Assembly (NCBI GenBank): GCA_022361135.1
Contig: JAKSBM010000048.1
Coordinates: 1-11,792, forward strand
Length of the DNA: 11,792 nt
Origin: Desulfobacterales bacterium
GTDB taxonomy: Bacteria > Desulfobacterota > Desulfobacteria > Desulfobacterales > Desulfobacteraceae
Direction: 5' to 3'
The position numbers and the translations under genes are program-made. Shown here in pieces: positions 1 to 5,702 of this stretch. Numbering within the stretch: the first letter of the stretch is position 1; every line of letters starts with the position of its first letter. A model generated the notes under the pieces. It did no database searches, was not told the DNA's origin, and saw only the letters and a list, made by a program, of their open reading frames with translations.

Positions 1-426
1 CATGGAGATCATGACCCTGCCCATTGGGAACGGATCCAGGCATTTATCCGCAGGCATCGTCTGGGGCGGCGTGTGAAGTTCATGGACGGCACGGCCAATT
101 TACCCGAAATCCTTGGGGGGGCGGATGTGAACATCCTACCCGGGGGACGATCCGGGGAGTTTGGCGCCGTCACCCAGGCCTCCTGTCTGGGGCTGCCCAC
201 CATCGCCTTTGCAGGCAATGGTATTGAGGCCCATGTCCGGGACGGTCGGGGCGGGTTCCTGGTGGCCGAGGGAGATCTTTCAGCCCTGGGCCGCCGGGCA
301 TTGTATTTGGCCCGCCATCCCCGGATTTGCCAGGGCATGGGGGAGCAGGCCCTGGACCATGTACGGACATGTTTTGATTTTAACACCCACAGCCGGGCCT
401 TCCAACGGGCCCTGGGCCGGCTGTGA
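1..426 (+). CDS. Glycosyltransferase, GT4/GT-B type, C-terminal fragment
   Basis: Only the last 141 residues are in the window; the frame is open to the left edge and ends at TGA 424-426. The fragment looks like the nucleotide-sugar binding half of a GT-B glycosyltransferase. It has a helix-rich lead-in, then RVKFMDG and LPEILGGADVNILPG, then GEFGAV...CLGLPTIAFAGNG and DGRGGFLVAEGD, the usual order of the GT4 C-terminal domain. It would transfer a sugar from a nucleotide donor at the cytoplasmic face of the membrane, probably during exopolysaccharide or O-antigen assembly, because the next gene encodes the initiating sugar-phosphate transferase. An oddity is the E-x7-E motif: one Glu precedes FG, but the position of the second Glu is Ala or Ser. 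Donor and acceptor cannot be told. The family call is fairly safe; the exact function is unknown. Confidence 0.8.
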   Translation, partial: HGDHDPAHWERIQAFIRRHRLGRRVKFMDGTANLPEILGGADVNILPGGRSGEFGAVTQASCLGLPTIAFAGNGIEAHVRDGRGGFLVAEGDLSALGRRALYLARHPRICQGMGEQALDHVRTCFDFNTHSRAFQRALGRL

Positions 427-427
427 A

Positions 428-506
428 CCCGGAGCTCCGGGATATGATTTTTCATCTTCCGGGCCCGGATGGGGATTTCGTCCCGGACTTCATGGGGAAG
501 TTCGGG
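428..506 (+). other. Inverted repeats between the glycosyltransferase and sugar transferase genes
   Basis: The 171-base gap after the glycosyltransferase has no convincing gene but contains several dyads. CCCGGAGCTCCGGG (428-441) is a perfect 14-base palindrome two bases after the stop and is followed by ATATGATTTTTC, so it could be a weak terminator. TCCGGGCCCGGA (458-469) is a perfect 12-base palindrome. CCCGGACTTC (482-491) pairs with GAAGTTCGGG (497-506) around a 5-base loop, with one G-U wobble. The third has no following T-run. These may modulate read-through or RNA stability between the two polysaccharide genes. Confidence 0.4.
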
Positions 507-597
507 AGCACTTAAGGGGTGAATCGTCCCATCCGGGCCTTTGGAAGTTTTTTCCGACGGAATTTGTTTCTCAAGATCGAATGAAAGGTAATTGCTG

Positions 598-1962
598 ATG
601 CGTGAACATGGTAGATTGTGGTGGCTTTTGGGGCTGGATTTCCTGGTGATGACCCTGGTGTATTTTGGATTTTATCATTCCCATGGTCCCGGGCCTTTTA
701 TTACGCCCCGTGCCATGGGATTCATGGCTGCGGCTTTCCTGGTCTGGGGGAGCCTGGGGGCAAATACCCGGATCTGTATGCTTACCCCGGCCACCCGGCT
801 TCTGGATTTTTTATGGTCCACCCTCCAGGGCTTTTCCATCCTGTCCGTGGTTTTGATCTTCCTGGTGGTGATCTTCGGTGAATTTAAACCCAATGCCAAC
901 CTCGTCCTCTATCCCCTGCTGGTGAGTTGCTGTATTACCCTGGGGCTGCGCCTTCTGGTCTTTGCCGTCCGCCGTCATTTTGTTTCCCACGGCTACATGC
1001 AAAAATCCGTATTGGTGGTGGGTGGGGACCGTTTGGCCGAACGGGTGGCCGGAAAGATCGGTGCCGAACCCCATTTGGGATACCGGTTGATGGGGGTGTT
1101 GGCCGATTATTACCACGATACCATGCCCCAGGGCCTTTACCTGGGTAAGCTGGCCCGGCTGGAGAGCATCCTTTCTTCCAATGTGGTGGACGAGGTCCTC
1201 ATTGCCATGCCCCTGCGCCGGGAGGCGGAAATCGTCAAGGCCGTGGAGATTTGCGAGGCCGAAGGGGTTCGGTTTCGGATCATTCCGGATTTTTTCCGGG
1301 TCATTGAAAGCCGGGCCGTCCTGGATTACATGGGGGATATCCCCTTGATTTCCATCCGCACCGAACCCCTGGTGACCCTGCGGAACCGGGCCATGAAGCG
1401 TCTCTTTGACGTGGTTTTTTCCGGTTTGGTCCTGGTGCTGCTTTCCCCGGTGTTCATGGTCATTGCCCTGCTCATCCGCCTGGGATCCCCGGGGCCCGTT
1501 TTTTTCAAGCAGAAGCGGGTCAGTTCCAATAATAAGGAATTCGACATGTATAAGTTCCGGACCATGAAGGTCCAGGAAACCCGGGATTCAGATACGGTGT
1601 GGACCACCCAGAACGATCCCCGGGTGACTGGGGTGGGGCGCTTTTTGCGTCGGTATAATCTGGATGAACTGCCCCAGTTCTGGAATGTTCTCATTGGAAA
1701 TATGAGTGTGGTGGGCCCCCGGCCGGAACGTCGCTTTTTTGTGGAAAAATTCAAGGCCGATATCCCCCGGTACAAGGTCCGCCACCAGGTCAAGTCCGGC
1801 ATCTCCGGCTGGGCCCAGGTCAATGGGTTGCGGGGGGACACCTCCATCAGCGATCGCATTGCCCATGACTTGTATTACATCGAAAATTGGAGTATTTGGG
1901 TGGACCTGCTCATCATCTGGAAAACGATTTTCGGCAGTAAAACCAATACCAATGCCTATTGA
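598..1962 (+). CDS. Undecaprenyl-phosphate hexose-1-phosphate transferase (WcaJ/PssY-like)
   Basis: This 454-residue inner-membrane enzyme starts exopolysaccharide repeat-unit synthesis by moving a sugar-1-phosphate, most likely glucose, from a UDP-sugar to undecaprenyl phosphate. The N-terminal part has about four hydrophobic segments (residues 8-26, 38-56, 78-96, 100-124). A Rossmann-like CoA-binding-type domain begins at SVLVVGGD (137-144). The C-terminal bacterial sugar transferase domain starts near 267 with a membrane hairpin at 273-297 and a basic stretch FKQKRV. It carries KFRTMK (319-324), the catalytic Asp-Glu pair in NLDELPQFWNVL (D356, E357), SVVGPRPE, and KSGISGWAQVNGLRG. Length and order match the polyprenyl glycosylphosphotransferase family. 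ATG 598 is preferred over the in-frame TTG 592 because GAAAGG lies 8-10 bases before the ATG. The upstream gene is also a glycosyltransferase. Glucose rather than galactose as substrate is inferred from overall resemblance. Confidence 0.93.
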   Translation: MREHGRLWWLLGLDFLVMTLVYFGFYHSHGPGPFITPRAMGFMAAAFLVWGSLGANTRICMLTPATRLLDFLWSTLQGFSILSVVLIFLVVIFGEFKPNANLVLYPLLVSCCITLGLRLLVFAVRRHFVSHGYMQKSVLVVGGDRLAERVAGKIGAEPHLGYRLMGVLADYYHDTMPQGLYLGKLARLESILSSNVVDEVLIAMPLRREAEIVKAVEICEAEGVRFRIIPDFFRVIESRAVLDYMGDIPLISIRTEPLVTLRNRAMKRLFDVVFSGLVLVLLSPVFMVIALLIRLGSPGPVFFKQKRVSSNNKEFDMYKFRTMKVQETRDSDTVWTTQNDPRVTGVGRFLRRYNLDELPQFWNVLIGNMSVVGPRPERRFFVEKFKADIPRYKVRHQVKSGISGWAQVNGLRGDTSISDRIAHDLYYIENWSIWVDLLIIWKTIFGSKTNTNAY

Positions 1963-2068
1963 TGGCCACGGCCCGTGGTGGGAGACACCCGGGCAAGGGG
2001 CAGAACAGATCCCGGTGGTGGGATGGGGGTGAATTCTTTGTGGGGCGGGGTCCCCGTTGGGAGGAATC

Positions 2069-2632
2069 ATGGCGGGGGAGAGCCGGCGGCGGCCGTCGCT
2101 GTTGAAACGGCAATACTATATTAAACCTGAATTTCAACGGGGGTTCATCCTGGTTTTCATGGGGGTGATCCTGGTGGGGGGACTGATTTCCCTGGGCCTT
2201 ATTTATTATTCCACCCAGGATTCTTTAACCTCCACCTTTGTCCATTCCCGCCTGAGGGTGGAGCCCACGGGCATGGCCATCTTTCCGGCGGTGCTGACCG
2301 TGATCCTGGGGACCACCCTGGTTTTGGGACTCTTGGCCCTGGGGCTGACCCTGTTGACCTCCCACCGCATTGCCGGTCCCATGTACCGGTTTGAAAAGGA
2401 TATCCAGCGCATGGCAAAGGGGGACCTGGCCCACCGGGTCCGCATTCGCCGGGGGGATCAATTCCAGGACATGGCCCATTCCCTGAACACCATGGCCCGG
2501 GAGCTGGGTGATGGGGTTTCCCACATCATCCAGGACATGGATGCCCTGGCCGGGCGGGGGGATACTCCCCCTGGAATCCGGGCCGAGCTCACCCAATTGG
2601 CAGATCGGGCCCGGGGACGGTTCCGGGTGTGA
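2069..2632 (+). CDS. Two-TM HAMP-only membrane protein
   Basis: This is a 187-residue inner-membrane protein that looks like a signalling module reduced to its linker. A basic N-terminus with KRQYYIKPEFQRGF (13-26) leads into TM1 (about 25-46). A periplasmic loop of only about 25 residues and TM2 (about 71-97) follow. Residues 98-147 form a HAMP domain: HRIAGPMYRFE with the conserved Pro, then GDLAHRVRIRRGDQFQDMAHSLNTM. A 40-residue tail follows, with no methyl-accepting, kinase or cyclase domain. The start is ATG 2069, with GGGAGG 5 bases upstream; TTG 2057 is in frame but has no such site. The stop overlaps the next gene by four bases (GTGA), so the two are probably translationally coupled. 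HAMP domains pass conformational signals across the membrane; what this one passes its signal to is unknown. Confidence 0.85.
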   Translation: MAGESRRRPSLLKRQYYIKPEFQRGFILVFMGVILVGGLISLGLIYYSTQDSLTSTFVHSRLRVEPTGMAIFPAVLTVILGTTLVLGLLALGLTLLTSHRIAGPMYRFEKDIQRMAKGDLAHRVRIRRGDQFQDMAHSLNTMARELGDGVSHIIQDMDALAGRGDTPPGIRAELTQLADRARGRFRV

Positions 2633-3207
2633 GATGTTCCTGGGGCATTCCGGCCACCCTGGGCCTGGTGATCTTAAGTATGGTGGCGGCATCCCCGGCC
2701 CTGGCCCGGCCGTGGACGCTTTTGCCGGCCAAGTACACCATCCTCCGTTACCAAAGGGATGCCGATCTGGCCGCATTTAACCGGGCCATTGACTTTGGGG
2801 GACAAAGCCAGGGCTTTCTCTTTTTTCAGGGGGCCGAGGAGACCGGTGAGGGACTGGACCGGGAGGTCCGTCAAAAGCTGAATCGCATGGTGGAGAAAGT
2901 TCAATTGATCCTGGACATGCGCAAACCCTTCCCCCGGGTCTTCATCAATCTCTATTCCAATGCCGAAGACTTGCACTGGGCCTATTTCCAGATCTATGGA
3001 ACCCGCAAGGAACTCCGGGCCTGGTACACCTTCCAGCACAACACCATCTACATCAATGTTTTAGATCTCCATTCTGGCATGTTGGCCCACGAATTGGCCC
3101 ACGCCGTGGTGGACCATTATCTGGGGGTGCGCCCCCCCCGGGCCACGGCCGAGATCCTGGCCCGGTATGTGGACCAGCATCTGGAGTCCGAAGCCAAGAT
3201 ATATTAA
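2629..3207 (+). CDS. Secreted HExxH (gluzincin-like) putative metallopeptidase
   Basis: This 192-residue protein begins at GTG 2629, overlapping the HAMP gene's TGA in a GTGA junction. Residues 1-26 look like a signal peptide: hydrophobic core LGLVILSMVA and cleavage site SPALA before R27. The mature protein ends in a zinc-site pattern, HELAH (154-158), with a candidate third ligand E175 in AEILARYVDQ on the next helix, as in gluzincins. The segment before it (FINLYSNAEDLHWAYF, then NTIYINVLDL) resembles the edge strands of minimal peptidase-MA-like domains. It is expected in the periplasm, where it could cleave or simply bind a protein partner. It is short for a complete peptidase, so activity is uncertain. 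Coupling with the HAMP membrane protein suggests the two work together. I do not recognise a named family. Confidence 0.8.
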   Translation: MRCSWGIPATLGLVILSMVAASPALARPWTLLPAKYTILRYQRDADLAAFNRAIDFGGQSQGFLFFQGAEETGEGLDREVRQKLNRMVEKVQLILDMRKPFPRVFINLYSNAEDLHWAYFQIYGTRKELRAWYTFQHNTIYINVLDLHSGMLAHELAHAVVDHYLGVRPPRATAEILARYVDQHLESEAKIY

Positions 3208-3258
3208 CCGGAATCCTTCCGTTGGTTTGACAGAAACGGCGTCTCTGGATTTTTTATC

Positions 3259-3606
3259 CTATATGAAATTCTCCCCCGGCCGCTCGGCATCGGGATCCAG
3301 GCCTTCCAGGGTGACGGGCAGGCTGTAGAATTCCACCTTGAGTTTCACCGGGCCGGTGATTTTCACATGGTGGAACCGCTCCGGGAAGATGACCACGGGG
3401 TGGCCCGGATCGCAGTCGATGGGGGTGTCGGGATCATCCTCCCAGATAAATTGACAGGCCCCTTCCTCCACCACCAGCAGGCCGCATTTCCCCTTGGGAG
3501 CCATGTGCTTCTTCAATATGCCCGGAGCAATGCTGTTTTCGTCCATCATGGGAGTGGCCCCGGCCAGGGTTGCGCCCCGGGGCAGACTTTCATTCTGATA
3601 GTTCAT
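3259..3606 (-). CDS. DUF1971 (YeaR/TehB-like) cupin protein
   Basis: This is a 115-residue soluble protein. ATG 3606 is chosen because AAAGGAG lies 6-8 bases before it; the upstream in-frame extension would contain the ribosome site itself. It resembles the DUF1971 family (E. coli YeaR; annotated in places as TehB-like). It has an N-terminal LPRGATLAGATPMMDE, IAPGILKKHMAPKGKCGLLVVEEG, a CQFIWEDD strand, and PGHPVVIFPERFHHVKITGPVKLKVEFYSL. His34, Glu47 or Glu48, and His79/His80 could make a metal site in a single cupin barrel. The family is known from tellurite- and nitrate-related loci, but its reaction is not established. It is divergent from the exporter at 3907 and convergent with the secreted protein ending at 3207. 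I infer a small-molecule-binding or stress role only. Confidence 0.8.
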   Translation of the reverse strand: MNYQNESLPRGATLAGATPMMDENSIAPGILKKHMAPKGKCGLLVVEEGACQFIWEDDPDTPIDCDPGHPVVIFPERFHHVKITGPVKLKVEFYSLPVTLEGLDPDAERPGENFI

Positions 3607-3769
3607 TGGATTCTCCTTTGTTTTTTTCAGGGCAGGATGCCCCATGGGAGAAGATAATCACGGAACGGGGGAATGCACCCAAGTTTATGGATTTATGATG
3701 AATTTGTTACGGCCGTGCGGGGGCGGCGTCCTGCCTGCACGTCCCATGGGGGGCTTGGCTGTGGGGGAC

Positions 3770-3784
3770 GGGGCCAACTCTTGC
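3770..3784 (+). promoter_or_regulatory. Possible sigma-54 promoter in the 300-base divergent gap
   Basis: The region 3607-3906 between the cupin gene and the exporter gene holds no convincing gene. GGGGCC (3770-3775), five bases, then TTGCT (3781-3785) matches the sigma-54 pattern, with GG and GC separated by ten bases and a full -12 element; the -24 element matches only 3 of 6. The predicted start would be near 3796, giving a leader of about 110 bases before the exporter. GGGCAGGATGCCC (3630-3642) is a small hairpin near the cupin start. The rest shows no clear operator or terminator. Confidence 0.28.
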
Positions 3785-3906
3785 TTTAAAACTGGAATTC
3801 AATGGGGTATCTTGGCGGCTTTTGATGGCGGGAACCGTTTGCTCCAGTGACTGTGGGCACCGGATTCCCTGGAATAGGACATGGAAGCTGGAAAAGGATG
3901 CGGGAC

Positions 3907-4830
3907 ATGTTTCGGTTTAAGGTGATCATCTCCTTTCTGGGGATTTATCTGGTTTGGGGAACGGGGTACCTGGGCTCCCGTTATCTTTTGGACGTCATGC
4001 CCAGCTATTCCTCCCTGGTGTTGCGTTTTGCCCTTTCCTTCGTGGTGACCAGCCTTTGGGTGGGGCCGTCCAAGGTTGTGGCGGCTTCCGGTCGGGAAAT
4101 TCAAGGGGCCTTGATTTCGGGCTTTTTCCTCATCGGTCTGGGAACCGGGCCCATCATTTGGGCGGTGAACTACGTGCCCACCGGGGTGATCGCAGTTCTG
4201 GTGGCCATTTTACCCGTCTGGTTCATCCTCTTTGAACGGTTGCTTTTGGGGCGGGTGCCCCTGGGGCGGCTGGGGGTGTTGGGCCTGGTGATTTCCATTT
4301 TCGGCAGCCTCTTTCTGGCCGTGACCACGGGCTCTTCCTTTTCCGGGGGCTTTCCCATGGTTCCCTTCCTGGCCATCTTTTTTTCCTGCATGTGCTGGGC
4401 CCTGGGATCGGTGCTCCGGGTGAAATTGGAATTGCCCAGGGATGGCCTGGTCTGCCTCTGTTGGCAGATGGTGGGGGGCGTGGCCTGTAATTTGGTGTTT
4501 GCCCTTATTCTGGAGCGTCATTTGCCCCTGTTCAACCGGGTCCCGGATCTGGCCTTTTACCTGACCCTGGCCTATATGGTCCTGGGCTGCTCCCTGACCA
4601 TTTATCTGGCCTATAATTTTCTTTTGGTCCACGTCAGCCCCACCCTGGTTTCCACCCACAGCTATGTGAATCCCGTGGTGGCCCTTTACCTGGGCTGGCT
4701 CCTCAGGGGAGAACCCGTGACCCCGTCTTCTCTTTTGGCCTCGGCCGTGATCCTTTTGGGGGTGGCCTGTATCCAGATGGGGATCCGGCGGGAGAAAAAA
4801 TGCCGGACCCCCGGAATGGATCCGGCATAA
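3907..4830 (+). CDS. EamA/DMT-family exporter, YedA-like
   Basis: This inner-membrane protein of 307 residues is made almost entirely of hydrophobic segments, about ten, in two EamA repeats, the usual layout of drug/metabolite transporters. The first repeat includes YLVWGTGYLGSRYLL and WAVNYVPTGVIAVLVAILPV. The second includes CWALGSVL and HVSPTLVSTHSYVNPVVALY followed by LLRGEPVTP, close to the conserved end of YedA/RhaT-type proteins. The likely job is proton-coupled export of a metabolite or amino acid; the substrate is not visible. ATG 3907 is preferred because AAAAGGA lies about 8 bases upstream; ATG 3898 overlaps that site, and the GTG at 3847 would add 20 non-hydrophobic residues. The last codons overlap a hairpin that terminates the convergent aminotransferase operon 20 bases away. 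Confidence 0.9.
   Translation: MFRFKVIISFLGIYLVWGTGYLGSRYLLDVMPSYSSLVLRFALSFVVTSLWVGPSKVVAASGREIQGALISGFFLIGLGTGPIIWAVNYVPTGVIAVLVAILPVWFILFERLLLGRVPLGRLGVLGLVISIFGSLFLAVTTGSSFSGGFPMVPFLAIFFSCMCWALGSVLRVKLELPRDGLVCLCWQMVGGVACNLVFALILERHLPLFNRVPDLAFYLTLAYMVLGCSLTIYLAYNFLLVHVSPTLVSTHSYVNPVVALYLGWLLRGEPVTPSSLLASAVILLGVACIQMGIRREKKCRTPGMDPA
4795..4827 (-). terminator. Intrinsic terminator for the iadA-regulator-aminotransferase cluster
   Basis: TGCCGGA (4801-4807) and TCCGGCA (4821-4827) form a perfect 7-base stem with a 13-base loop. On the minus strand this is followed at once by six U (4800-4795). It lies 24 bases beyond the aminotransferase stop and inside the last codons of the convergent exporter gene. 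On the plus strand the hairpin is followed by TAAAAATA and lacks a U-run, so it should act mainly in one direction. Confidence 0.7.
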
Positions 4831-4850
4831 AAATATAACCCCGGTTGGGC

Positions 4851-5702
4851 CTAGTCCAGGGATTGGATATCCGAGGACAGGGCCGCCTGGAGTTTTCTTG
4901 CGATGGGGCCGGGTTTGCCGTCCCCCACGGGATTGCCGTTGACGGTGACAATGGGGGTGACTTCGGTGGTGGTGCCGGTGACCATCATTTCCGTGGCCAT
5001 GTGGGCGTCCCGTTCGTAAACCGGACGTTCCTCAAACCGGATGCCCAGGTCGGCGGCCAGCTTGAGCACATGGTTCCGGGTGATGCCGCCCAGGATGTAA
5101 TTGGACAGGGGGGCGGTGACCAGGGTGTTGTCCATGACGGCCATGAAGTTGGAATGGGTGCCCTCCAGCATGACCCCGTCCCGGATGAAGATGGCTTCGG
5201 CGCAGCCCTTTTCCTTGGCCCGCTGGTTGGCCAGAACATTGGCGGTGAGGGAGGTGGTTTTCATGTCGCACCGGGCCCAGCGGTTGTCCCCCAGGGTGAT
5301 GACCCCGATGCCCTGGTCCTGTTTTTTCCGGGCGGCGGTGTCGTCAAAGGCCTGGGCCGTGGCATAGATGGTCAACGGCGTGGCCGGGTCGGGGAAGGGG
5401 TGGCTTCTCAGGGCGGCCCCCCGGGTGACCTGGAAATAGATGGTGGCATCGCTGTCTTCCAATTTGTTTTGCTTCACCAGTTCCAGGCCCACTTCTTCCA
5501 GAAAGTCGAATTCCGTGGTGTTGAGTTCCAGGTGACGGGCCCCGTAGTTCAGCCGTTCAATGTGTTCCCGCCCCAGGAAAAGGCGTCCCTTGTAGCTGCG
5601 GATCACCTCGTAGAGTCCGTCGCCGAAGAGGAAGGCCCGGTCGTCGGGGGAGAGGCGCACCGCATCTTTTTCCATGTATTGGTCGTTGAAATAAACAATC
5701 AT
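4851..5702 (-). CDS. dat: D-amino-acid aminotransferase (PLP fold type IV)
   Basis: This 283-residue cytoplasmic PLP enzyme moves amino groups between D-amino acids and 2-oxo acids, such as D-Ala or D-Glu or D-Asp with pyruvate or 2-oxoglutarate. It is a class IV aminotransferase of normal length. FLFGDGLYEVIRSY (24-37) includes Tyr31. QVTRGAALRSHPFPD contains Arg99 and His101. Together these match the Tyr/Arg/His carboxylate trap of Bacillus-type D-amino-acid transaminase (Y31, R98, H100) rather than the branched-chain enzyme. The PLP lysine is K148 in RCDMKTTSLTANVLA, and E180 in LEGTHSNF is the usual PLP-ring glutamate. Its ATG overlaps the TGA of the regulator (ATGA), indicating translational coupling in one operon. 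4-amino-4-deoxychorismate lyase is a relative but is less likely given the trap residues. Confidence 0.9.
   Translation of the reverse strand: MIVYFNDQYMEKDAVRLSPDDRAFLFGDGLYEVIRSYKGRLFLGREHIERLNYGARHLELNTTEFDFLEEVGLELVKQNKLEDSDATIYFQVTRGAALRSHPFPDPATPLTIYATAQAFDDTAARKKQDQGIGVITLGDNRWARCDMKTTSLTANVLANQRAKEKGCAEAIFIRDGVMLEGTHSNFMAVMDNTLVTAPLSNYILGGITRNHVLKLAADLGIRFEERPVYERDAHMATEMMVTGTTTEVTPIVTVNGNPVGDGKPGPIARKLQAALSSDIQSLD

Noticed and set aside
444..515. 23-codon frame MIFHLPGPDGDF... between the two polysaccharide genes
   Set aside because: No convincing ribosome site, and the bases are explained by dense inverted repeats.
3209..3221. Hairpin CGGAATCCTTCCG as a terminator between convergent genes
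   Set aside because: The stem is only five pairs and is not followed by a run of U on either strand.
3644..3850. 68-residue frame in the divergent gap before the exporter
   Set aside because: Its start lacks a good ribosome site, the translation has no recognisable domain, and it runs through the candidate promoter.
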